Below are positions 44,011 through 52,409 of a DNA stretch of 64,000 bases, piece by piece. The stretch's first letter is position 1; each line of letters opens with the position of its first letter. Position numbers and translations under genes: made by a program. A model generated the notes under the pieces. The model had not been told where the DNA came from and did not search any database. It worked only from the letters and a program-made list of their open reading frames with translations. Source of the DNA: Vibrio pectenicida (GTDB lineage Bacteria > Pseudomonadota > Gammaproteobacteria > Enterobacterales > Vibrionaceae); NCBI GenBank assembly GCA_024347015.1, contig AP024890.1, forward strand, positions 372,001-436,000. Reading direction: 5' to 3'.

Positions 44011-44598
44011 CTAGCCAACATGAGGATTGATCCAGTCGGGATTGAGTAGGGATACCAACTCGTGGCCTTCCCATTGTTTGTTTATTAATAGGTAGTCCTT
44101 TGCAAATCCTTCCGCTTTGAACTCAAGGTGATTTAGCACGGCTTTACTTCTAGCGTTTTGAGGCATAACTGAAGCCGATATCCTATGTATATTTTGTACT
44201 TGAAACATATAATTAACAGCCATACGCAAGGCCTTGGTCATGATCCCTCTACCTTGTGCAGTTCTGCTTAATGAGTAGCCTAAATTGCAGCAGTGGAACG
44301 GGAAACGACAGATGTTACTAAAAGTTATAGTGCCAATCATTCTAGCTGATTGACGATCTAGAATAATAAAATAGACCAGTGACCCATTTTTACTTAGTTC
44401 ATCAAATTTACAAAGAATCTGGTGCCATCCTTTTTTTGTAAAAAAATTTTCATCCCTCTCTGGCTCCCACTTAGCTAAGTGGGATTTATTTAATATGTAA
44501 TAATTAGTGATTATTTCAACATCTGAAGGCTTTGCTGTCCTAATGATGATATCGTCTTTGTGCAGTTCAACGTTATGTAAAAATTTCATTTCTTTCAT
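44011..44598 (-). CDS. RimJ/RimL-type GNAT acetyltransferase
   Basis: The start is put at an ATG at 44598 (MKEMKF), downstream of an open TTG at 44622. About 195 residues: IIIRTAKPSDVEIITNYYI start, MIGTITFSNI strands, then RTAQGRGIMTKALRMAV, a clear acetyl-CoA loop (Q/R-x-x-G-x-A-like), and NARSKAVLNHLEFKAEGFA. It is of the same kind as the GNAT at 36077 and better conserved. It stands alone right of the array. The substrate is unknown. Confidence 0.8.
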   Translation of the reverse strand: MKEMKFLHNVELHKDDIIIRTAKPSDVEIITNYYILNKSHLAKWEPERDENFFTKKGWHQILCKFDELSKNGSLVYFIILDRQSARMIGTITFSNICRFPFHCCNLGYSLSRTAQGRGIMTKALRMAVNYMFQVQNIHRISASVMPQNARSKAVLNHLEFKAEGFAKDYLLINKQWEGHELVSLLNPDWINPHVG

Positions 44599-45115
44599 TG
44601 TTATATAATCCCACTTGTTCAATAAGTATACTTTTTACTATCTAAAACTTATGAGGAATATACTAAATAGCTTAAGATCTTTGTAATAGATACAAAATGC
44701 TTAAGTTCAGGTAAATTCTAGCCTTGTCGTTAAAGATACATTTAAGTATACATATATTATTTGAATCTATTTTTTGTTTGAAAATCATAACATCTATTAG
44801 TTTTTAAGTAATTATTGATTCATACAGAATTTATCGTGATGAATAAAAATGAAAATATTATGTTTACACTCCATTTTTAGAAAAATTAATTTTGATGAGA
44901 TACCAGCCTATATAAGGCTTTGAGCATATTTTTTCCATTGATAAGAACAACTTAACAAAAAATTTCTTATACGAATAGATAAGTTTCCTAACTATGGGGA
45001 ATTTAAAAAATATTTTTATATATTTTTGAAATTTTATAACCCTTCTATTCTTTTTACCTGTGAAATAAATTAGGTTAATAAAATATTATTATAAGAAAAT
45101 CAGTGAGTAAGGATA
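44599..45115. other. AT-rich non-coding stretch
   Basis: About 500 bases, mostly A and T, with no supported gene. It separates the acetyltransferase from a small + strand gene and likely includes their promoters. Confidence 0.3.
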
Positions 45116-45349
45116 ATGAGTAGAAAGCTTAAGGCGTGCTTTAGAGCATATCGTTGTTTTCATAAAGCAATTGAGAAAACGGGGTATTTATCATTGTCAT
45201 CTATTGTTGAAAGCCAATACTATTACCCGAGAGACTACCCACTTCAGCCTAAAAGAAACGAAGTTCTACTCGATACTGATATGAACAATTTTGTGCCTAT
45301 GAGTAAAAGAGAGAAAGGTATTTTAATATCTAGATTTAAAAAGCCATAA
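45116..45349 (+). CDS. Small hypothetical basic protein
   Basis: A 77-residue protein, MSRKLKACFRAYRCFHKAIEK then KTGYLSLSSIVESQYYYPRDYPLQP; AAGGATA precedes the ATG. No family recognised. It shows a weak similarity in length and layout to the gene at 46716 (short basic start, then Tyr-rich centre), but the identity is too low to call them paralogues. Confidence 0.4.
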   Translation: MSRKLKACFRAYRCFHKAIEKTGYLSLSSIVESQYYYPRDYPLQPKRNEVLLDTDMNNFVPMSKREKGILISRFKKP

Positions 45350-45413
45350 CTTGCTCTATAGCTTGTAAGGTTGATACCAATATTTTTGGATGAGTAGAAT
45401 GAAATCTTATTAA

Positions 45414-45695
45414 TTAGTCAATTTCTAGGGATTCTCTTCTGACTTTTATTAAAGGGTTTTCACTTTTGTCACATAGAGTATCTAATCTAGATTGCACTTG
45501 TGGAAAACAATCTCTCTGCTTATCTTTACTCATTTGTTTATATGTATCTATGATTTTATCAAGCAGATTGAAAACGTCTTCTTCCAGCTGTAAATCACTT
45601 TTCAGTACTGGGCTATATTTATATGTTACAGTCTTTTTCCTTATGGGGCCCAATCGAGTTGTGCGCCGAATAATACGATATTTAATGTCTTCCAT
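45414..45695 (-). CDS. Small hypothetical protein after Reb-like genes
   Basis: A 93-residue protein: basic N-terminus (MEDIKYRIIRRTTRLGPIRKK) and a helical C-terminal part (VFNLLDKIIDTYKQMSKDKQRD). No family recognised. It follows two Reb-like genes by about 20 bases and is probably in their operon. Confidence 0.5.
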   Translation of the reverse strand: MEDIKYRIIRRTTRLGPIRKKTVTYKYSPVLKSDLQLEEDVFNLLDKIIDTYKQMSKDKQRDCFPQVQSRLDTLCDKSENPLIKVRRESLEID

Positions 45696-45714
45696 TTGTT
45701 ACCTTTTGAATAAG

Positions 45715-46014
45715 TCAGAAAATAAAGAACCGTTTCTTTTGCTTTGCTACTAATGATGTTTCAGCATTTTTCTGGCGGCATTCGATTGATAGAGACACGA
45801 TTTTTTCATAGTTTTTAATCGCATTTTCAATCAATTGGTTAGATTCTGCGATTGTAGAGAGGCATGTAACTTTGTCGCCTCCTTCCAGTAGCTTTGCCAT
45901 AGCGACACCAGACGCGGTGTTACAGATATCAGTGACATTGCGTATATTGTCGACAGCATCTTGAATAGCTATCGATGTTGCTTGATCGATGTAGTTATTC
46001 TGTTCATCTGCCAT
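45715..46014 (-). CDS. Divergent RebB-like protein (right cluster)
   Basis: A 99-residue protein with the RebB-like helix pattern: YIDQATSIAIQDAVDNIRNV then TASGVAMAKLLEGGD, and a basic tail (VAKQKKRFFIF). It resembles the divergent protein at 35486. It lacks the DSVTQVN signature of the standard type. Confidence 0.55.
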   Translation of the reverse strand: MADEQNNYIDQATSIAIQDAVDNIRNVTDICNTASGVAMAKLLEGGDKVTCLSTIAESNQLIENAIKNYEKIVSLSIECRQKNAETSLVAKQKKRFFIF

Positions 46015-46052
46015 TAGGCTTATGCGCTATTCAAGATGCTCCAACCACGTTA

Positions 46053-46343
46053 TTAGCGTGAAAAGAAGCCAGCTATTCCGCCTTTTTTCTTTTTCTCTCT
46101 TTCTCGTTGTGCACTAATACCAAAATCATCACCTACGCTTAATTTTTGTGTGGATGCTTGAGGAATGGCAAGTAACCGTGCACATGCATTGGTTACCGAA
46201 GCTGAAGTAGTGACTTGAGACTGCTGTTGGTTTGCGACCAAGTTATGCATGGTCAAGCCTATTGTTTCAGACAAGGTAGTTTCTGCTATTGATGTAGGTT
46301 GGTCTGAAAATTTTTGCAGTGTCGTATAATCTTGATTAGACAT
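46053..46343 (-). CDS. Divergent RebB-like protein (right cluster, first gene)
   Basis: A 96-residue protein: TSIAETTLSETIGLTMHNLVANQQQSQV parallels the middle of RebB (AMAMGNLLMST... AQQQGQ), then a basic tail with RKKKK-type residues and GGIAGFFSR. It is the first of a three-gene leftward unit (46343-45414). Assignment to the Reb family is by pattern only. Confidence 0.55.
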   Translation of the reverse strand: MSNQDYTTLQKFSDQPTSIAETTLSETIGLTMHNLVANQQQSQVTTSASVTNACARLLAIPQASTQKLSVGDDFGISAQREREKKKKGGIAGFFSR

Positions 46344-46715
46344 ATGGCTTCCTATACTTGTAAAAATGAGTATGAACAGAGAAGTATAATACCTAATATA
46401 ATGATGTTTGTTTATTATAAAATAATTATTATTTAGTAATATTTGCCTAATGTAATAATTTCTGTCCTATAATATATTTAATTATGCAATAAGGGATAAT
46501 CATTAATATTTAATATGGTAATAATGTTTTATACTTAAATCACAAAAAATCATGTTTATTTTTTTACTAAATGATATTGTATCAGCACTATGAAGTTATG
46601 CTTAAATTCCAAATCGTGTAGTAGAGTTATCATCAAACCATTTCATATTACTTGTTAGTATAGAAGATGGCCTAAAGCTACCATGTTTGATTGGAAATAA
46701 TACCAACAGAGATTT
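46344..46715. other. AT-rich intergenic stretch
   Basis: About 370 bases with no gene, between divergent units. Confidence 0.3.
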
Positions 46716-46904
46716 ATGACAAAGTATAAGTATTTACAAAGAGTATATGAACAAAGAATAATTGGTGCCAGCTCAATATCTGATCTGATTGTAAGAAAAC
46801 GTTATTATGGAGGCTTCAACAGTAATTCTCTATCTATGAATATAGAAAATGGATATCTTATATTTAGGAAGTATAATATTCCCGATAGTTATAAAAGTAA
46901 ATAG
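46716..46904 (+). CDS. Small hypothetical protein
   Basis: A 62-residue frame, MTKYKYLQRVYEQRIIGASS, then RKRYYGGFNSNSLSMNIENG. Tyr-rich and basic, with no recognised family and only a weak ribosome site. It may be a real small gene of the island or chance. Confidence 0.3.
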   Translation: MTKYKYLQRVYEQRIIGASSISDLIVRKRYYGGFNSNSLSMNIENGYLIFRKYNIPDSYKSK

Positions 46905-47203
46905 TTGCCTTTGTGATCATATGATTAAATTCTTTTTTTTCCTATCAATAAAATATTTCATCCAGTTTCTCAAAGTATCTTAGTAAAGATACTTGTTTTT
47001 TATTTATTATTGGCATTTTTAAACTATCTAGTATTTTGTTGTATTTGTTACTTTATTTAAATCTTAATTTTATAACGTGTATTTTATATACGGGTAAAGT
47101 ATGTCAATCTATTCGGGTAAGAATTTAATTATAAAAGAAAAACTGTTTATTACCATGATTTATATATTAATGACTATATTTTCTCGGTTTTTGGGAGGTT
47201 TAA
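46905..47203. promoter_or_regulatory. Upstream region of the nfrB-like gene
   Basis: About 300 AT-rich bases without a gene; the ribosome site GGGAGG is 7 bases before the nfrB ATG. Confidence 0.35.
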
Positions 47204-48634
47204 ATGTTAGTCTTTGATTATTTTTTATTATACCTATACTTTCTTAAGTATCTAGCTATATTCTTACTTTTATTTCTTTTTTATTTTGGATTAGATGATT
47301 TTATTATCGACATATTATATTGGTGCAGGAGACTTGTCGGAAGAAAACTTTCCAATATAAATGATATAGAACTAAAAGTATCAACTGATAACCATCAACG
47401 GCATTTGGCTATAATGATTCCTGCATGGCAAGAGTATGGTGTTGTTGATAAAATGGTTTCTCTTCTAGCCTCATCTTGTAATTACGATAATTTTCATATT
47501 TTTGTTGGTACTTATCCAAATGATCTAGCAACAAAAAAGTGTATCGATAAGGTGTGTAAAAGATTTGACAATGTTCATAATGTAATTTGTAAAAAACCGG
47601 GACCCACAAGTAAGGCAGACTGTCTTAATAATATATTTAACTATATATTGAGAGTGGAAATAAAATCTAATATCAATTTCTCTGGATTTATCTTGCATGA
47701 CTCAGAAGATGTGGTTCATTCCTCTGAACTTGAACTATTTAATACCTATATTCCTCATAATGATCTCATACAGATACCAGTATACCCATATGTAAGAAAC
47801 TGGTATCAATTTACTTCCTCTCATTACATTGATGAATTTTCTGAATTACATGAGAAAGATTTAATGGTTCGTATGTCAATGGCAAGACATGTCCCGAGTG
47901 CTGGTGTTGGAACTTGCTTAAGTCGCCGAGCAATATTGAGATTAGCAAGATCTGGTCGAGGTCTGCCGTTTGATTGCGCTTCTTTAACCGAAGATTATGA
48001 TATTAGTGTAAGGTTAAAGCAATGGGGAATGAAGGAGATATTTGTTCGTGCTAAAGCCAAAAATGGCTACCTTAACTCTCATCGTAATGAGGATGCATCT
48101 TTAATCTGTGTTAGAGAGTTCTTCCCTAGTACATTTAATGCCGCAGTTAGGCAAAAAAGTCGTTGGATTGTTGGGATAGTATTTCAAGGCTGGAAGAATA
48201 TCGGTTGGACTAAAGATTGGAAGATGAACTATTTTCTTTGGAGAGATAGGCGCTGTGTGGTTTCTAATATCGTCTCTTTTCTATCCATGGCTGTTTTATT
48301 TCAAGTTATATGTATAGTGATTTATCAATTTATTTTTGATGGTAGCTATTTTTTTATTTCAATATTTGATGATGATACTTTAATAAAAATATTAAGTTAT
48401 ACAAATATTTTCTTTTTTATAAATAGAGTTACTCATAGGTTTATATTTGTTAGAAGGTTTTATGGTTTTTTAAATGCTTTGACTTCAATTCCTAGAACAA
48501 TATGGGGTAATATAATAAATTTCTTTGCAAATTTAAGAGCAATATATCTTGTCATTTCTAAAGATAATGTAATGAAAATATCGTGGGATAAAACTAAACA
48601 TGATTTTCCTGATATTGAAAATAAGAAAAAATAA
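47204..48634 (+). CDS. NfrB-like family 2 glycosyltransferase without the C-terminal c-di-GMP domain
   Basis: A 476-residue inner-membrane glycosyltransferase following E. coli NfrB as remembered: FGLDDFIIDILYW in the first membrane region, IMIPAWQEYGVV, VGTYPNDLATK, KPGPTSKADCLNN, LHDSEDV (DxD region), TEDYDISVRLKQWG and the RQKSRWIVGIVFQGW (QxxRW) motif, then membrane helices and a last motif WDKTKHDFPD. In E. coli NfrB continues for about 250 residues after this point with a MshEN c-di-GMP-binding domain; here the protein stops. GGGAGG precedes the ATG. In E. coli NfrAB makes an exopolysaccharide that serves as the phage N4 receptor. Confidence 0.8.
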   Translation: MLVFDYFLLYLYFLKYLAIFLLLFLFYFGLDDFIIDILYWCRRLVGRKLSNINDIELKVSTDNHQRHLAIMIPAWQEYGVVDKMVSLLASSCNYDNFHIFVGTYPNDLATKKCIDKVCKRFDNVHNVICKKPGPTSKADCLNNIFNYILRVEIKSNINFSGFILHDSEDVVHSSELELFNTYIPHNDLIQIPVYPYVRNWYQFTSSHYIDEFSELHEKDLMVRMSMARHVPSAGVGTCLSRRAILRLARSGRGLPFDCASLTEDYDISVRLKQWGMKEIFVRAKAKNGYLNSHRNEDASLICVREFFPSTFNAAVRQKSRWIVGIVFQGWKNIGWTKDWKMNYFLWRDRRCVVSNIVSFLSMAVLFQVICIVIYQFIFDGSYFFISIFDDDTLIKILSYTNIFFFINRVTHRFIFVRRFYGFLNALTSIPRTIWGNIINFFANLRAIYLVISKDNVMKISWDKTKHDFPDIENKKK

Positions 48635-48645
48635 GGAAATGAATT

Positions 48646-51600
48646 ATGAAGATAATACGCTACATAAAAATAACCATAATAGTTATCTCATTGCTAACTA
48701 CGCCAGCGTTGGATGCGGTGAGAGATAACACCATTGATCTGGCTTCCACTTTGAGTGATTCAGCCCATTTTCGTACTTTTCCTTATTTGAATAGAGCGTT
48801 TGCTTTGGAGCGTTCAGATAAAACTTTGGAAGCGATCACTCAAGTTAACAGAGCTTTAAACATTGCCCCTAAATATCACCCATTTTTACGTTACCTATTT
48901 AAACTCCAGTTACGGGCAAAGCTGTTTAAAGAAGCTGAGGCTACGCTGAAAGATTTACCAGTGCATGAAAGAATAAGGTTACTAGTCACTTTAAGAAGTG
49001 AAATGTCAATACAGAGTATCACCTTATCTAACCCAGATTTTATGTTATTACTTGATGGTTTGTCTCTTGGATCTCAAAAGCAGGTATATCTGTATCGCCT
49101 CTATTGGCTCGCAGACCAGTCTGAAACATTATCGTTAGAATGGAGTATATCTCAAGCGCTATCAGTAAAGCCTGATCAGGCAATACTATATGAAGCAGAA
49201 GCTTGGTTAAAACGTCAAAATTACCAGCAAGTACTCGATTCTATTAATCAAATAAGAGACAGAAGAGCTTTGTCAGGCAGGGAACAATATCTAGTAGGTC
49301 TTGCATTACTCAAAAGCAAACGAATAGAAGAAACAATATCATTGCTTAAAGAATCAAGGGGAGGATCAAGTGGATTTTTGCTAGCCCAACAATTGATATC
49401 TGACTTCATACATGACCAGCAGTATAGCCGAGCATTAATGTGGTATAAATGGCTTGAAAAATATTATGTCCTTACATCAGAAGACTATTCGCAAGCCTTT
49501 CAGCTTGCTATAAACGTAGGCGATTGGGATCTTGCGAGAAGTTACCAGAAAAAAATTTCTAACACTTCTTGTACTGAAAATGCACTCATTAGCGCAAGAT
49601 TAGGTAATCGGGATTTAGCTAAAGAGCAGTTAGCATCATGCTCCACATTTGAGTCACCTGTATTATGGTTAAGCTTAGCTGAAGAACTAAATCTAACCTT
49701 CATGATAGAAAGTGCATCATTTAGTGGTTCAAGATTAGTTTACAGGCAAAGCGTAGTTATTGCTTGGAACAAATACAATCAAGCTGAGTACCAAAAGGTG
49801 ATAGATATTTTGTCGTCGATGTCTCTTTCTATTCATTCGAGAAAACTACTAGCGTCAGCGTATGATAAAAATGGTGAGTTCAGGAATTCGATGCTTGAAT
49901 GGGAAAGGGTTTACAATGAATCTGACCAATTATCTGATCTGAAAAGCTTGCTTGAGGTGATGAAAAAAGCATTAACTGAGACTCAATTAATAAGCGAATT
50001 TGAGAGTCTATTGTCTGATGGTTCTCTGCCCTCAGACATTAGAAAAAATCTTGCCGAGCAACTCCTTTACTTATATGCGAAACACCCAGAGAATTTTAAC
50101 CCTGAGATAGTAATGCAGTTGACTGATATTAATATTGACTCATTCTGTACTGCAAATCTTTGGCAAATTAATGATGGATGTAGGATTGCTAAGGAAGTAC
50201 TTATTAATCCAAAAACTGCATTTGGTTGGCAAGTTTTAGGATATTGTAGTTATGAAGAAAGTCCAGAAAGAGCCATTGGTTATACCGATAATGCTTTGTT
50301 ATTAGAAAAGTCAGCAACAAGTCGGATTGATGTTATGAGTATTAAAGCTCAGATGCTTTTTGAACAGCAACGTTACCAAGAGGTGCTTAATGTATTATTA
50401 CCTGAATGGCAACAACTACGGTCTCCATATATTAGACTTTTGGTCCCTAGTGCTTATCATCAGCTTGGGAAATATGAAAGGGCGAGGTTTTGGTGGGGAG
50501 AAAGCGATGAAAAAGGTATTTTAGAATGGTGGTCGCTAGGTACTGATATTTACATTAGTCAAAAAAAATTTGATCAAGCTAAAGGTATTCTAGAGGAAGC
50601 AGAAAAAAAATTTAATCATAATCCTCAGTTTGTTATTAGGTACGTAAAACTCTATAAGTCGATGGGAAAAAAGAAAAATCTTATTGATTATCTTTCTCGC
50701 CAGCATCAATCTAGCCCTGATGATGTTTATATTACCACTGAACTTGCCTATGCGTATTTTCCTAGTGAGCCAGAACGTTCGGTCAGATTATTTGAGTCGG
50801 TTGTTTCGAAGTTAAAAGGTGATAATCAAGTTATGGCTTATTATCAATTAGCGCAAGGGTATAAAAAAATCGGGCGTCGGGATAAAGCACAAAGTGGGTA
50901 TCATGAGCTTATTGACCAGTTAACGACTGTGCCTGAGAAAGATAGCCAACTTATTGAACAGCTTAGGGCTGAAAATCGCAATGCTGACTCAAATTGGCAA
51001 TTTGTTTTGAGTGGAGAATCTGGGGGAAGTAGCCCTTTTCAAGAACTTCTTGAAGATTCTAGCAATAATGGATTTTATCAAGTTAGTGCCAGTTATCAAT
51101 TTGAGGAGCTGCCTTCATTGTTTGGGCAAATGAGTTTGCTGAGTTCAGGGAGCTTTGAGACGACCGGAATTGACTTCGGGGGGATGCTGAAACCCTTTCA
51201 AATGTTTGATCTCTCGATTTCTTCAGGCATTCGCCAGTATTTCGGAGATGATGATTTTACCAGTGCTTATGTTAGAGCTAACGGTGACTTTTTCTCCGGT
51301 TTAAATTGGGACAAATCTTGGAAAGGGGAACGGCGATCAAGTTGGTCGCATAGTTTGTATTTTGATGCTTTCTACCAATTTTATGACGAAAGATCATTAC
51401 TTTATGTCAGAGGAGAATCTGGTCCAGTCTGGGGGATTACTGAGAATTACCATCAACGCATATGGGCCTATGGGCTGCTACAAGCTAGTGCTGACATGGT
51501 GGGTGAAGAAAATGATAGTAATCTAAAAACGGGCTTTGGTGTCGGTTGGTTATCTTCATTTCACTACGATAGATATTTGGGCTATGAGAATGAAGCTGAG

Positions 51601-51678
51601 GTAGTACTTGAGTGGCAAAAAAAACTTAATGACTACGATCAGGATGAGTTAGTGCTTCGGTTTAGTCTCAACTACTAG
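48646..51678 (+). CDS. NfrA-like outer membrane exopolysaccharide export protein (TPR + beta barrel)
   Basis: A 1010-residue protein: signal peptide (MKIIRYIKITIIVISLLTTP), long TPR-type helical repeats over residues about 40-780, then a C-terminal beta-barrel from about 800 with alternating aromatic strands (FYQVSASYQFEELP; HQRIWAYGLLQASADM) and a final aromatic residue. This is the layout of NfrA, the outer-membrane partner of NfrB and phage N4 receptor in E. coli. It starts 11 bases after the nfrB-like stop, so they are one operon. Confidence 0.75.
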   Translation: MKIIRYIKITIIVISLLTTPALDAVRDNTIDLASTLSDSAHFRTFPYLNRAFALERSDKTLEAITQVNRALNIAPKYHPFLRYLFKLQLRAKLFKEAEATLKDLPVHERIRLLVTLRSEMSIQSITLSNPDFMLLLDGLSLGSQKQVYLYRLYWLADQSETLSLEWSISQALSVKPDQAILYEAEAWLKRQNYQQVLDSINQIRDRRALSGREQYLVGLALLKSKRIEETISLLKESRGGSSGFLLAQQLISDFIHDQQYSRALMWYKWLEKYYVLTSEDYSQAFQLAINVGDWDLARSYQKKISNTSCTENALISARLGNRDLAKEQLASCSTFESPVLWLSLAEELNLTFMIESASFSGSRLVYRQSVVIAWNKYNQAEYQKVIDILSSMSLSIHSRKLLASAYDKNGEFRNSMLEWERVYNESDQLSDLKSLLEVMKKALTETQLISEFESLLSDGSLPSDIRKNLAEQLLYLYAKHPENFNPEIVMQLTDINIDSFCTANLWQINDGCRIAKEVLINPKTAFGWQVLGYCSYEESPERAIGYTDNALLLEKSATSRIDVMSIKAQMLFEQQRYQEVLNVLLPEWQQLRSPYIRLLVPSAYHQLGKYERARFWWGESDEKGILEWWSLGTDIYISQKKFDQAKGILEEAEKKFNHNPQFVIRYVKLYKSMGKKKNLIDYLSRQHQSSPDDVYITTELAYAYFPSEPERSVRLFESVVSKLKGDNQVMAYYQLAQGYKKIGRRDKAQSGYHELIDQLTTVPEKDSQLIEQLRAENRNADSNWQFVLSGESGGSSPFQELLEDSSNNGFYQVSASYQFEELPSLFGQMSLLSSGSFETTGIDFGGMLKPFQMFDLSISSGIRQYFGDDDFTSAYVRANGDFFSGLNWDKSWKGERRSSWSHSLYFDAFYQFYDERSLLYVRGESGPVWGITENYHQRIWAYGLLQASADMVGEENDSNLKTGFGVGWLSSFHYDRYLGYENEAEVVLEWQKKLNDYDQDELVLRFSLNY

Positions 51679-52409
51679 GCTAGATAGTGTTTCAAACTAG
51701 GGTCGGTTATCGGATTACCATTATATCGATTTATTGAAATAAAATTCTCGAATATTCATTAGTTGCTAGTTTGTGAGAAATTAGCCATAAACAATAAATA
51801 TCCACAATATAAATGCGTATATACTATCAATTGATGATATATACACTATAAGTATCTGTTATTTTTAAATATTACTCTTATATATTTATCTTTTTCTTTT
51901 GATGTCAATTTTATTCTTTACCTTGTTTTATTCATTTTTCTAAAATATTTATCTAACTATTTGATTCTTAATATTTTTATTTTTTTAAATGCATAAGTGA
52001 TTTCTTACAAAAATAATAGTGTTATGCGGATTGTTTGAAGCTTTGGTGATGATATATATTTCCCGTATGTTAATTGCATGTGAATTTTTTGTGGTGTTTT
52101 AGCTCCGTAATAACCCAGTTACTTTATTTTATTCAAGTGCCTGAGGGCTTATTCTAGTTTTTATCCTTAGTCTAGTTCCTGCATGAGACTGAACAATGGA
52201 AACTGGTGGTATCAGCTAAATTGCTCCAACAAATAACATGTGAAGAGCACTCGAGGCTTGCATTTAAAGACGATCATTTGGGCGGGGACTCTTACCGTAA
52301 AAATGATATGCCCATCACCGTAGCACCTCAGTTCTAAGTGAGAGTACTGCTTCCCGTTTACCATGTATGGAGCGTCTGTTTTGCTCCGACATATCATGTG
52401 AATAAAAAT
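51679..52409. other. Large AT-rich intergenic stretch
   Basis: About 730 bases with no convincing gene; the small open frame on the - strand at 52212-52397 has no ribosome site and overlaps the leader of the next gene. No RNA gene or repeat was recognised. Confidence 0.35.

Noticed and set aside
52212..52397. 61-residue frame on the - strand before the secreted protein
   Set aside because: No ribosome site, no domain, and it covers the leader of the gene at 52410.
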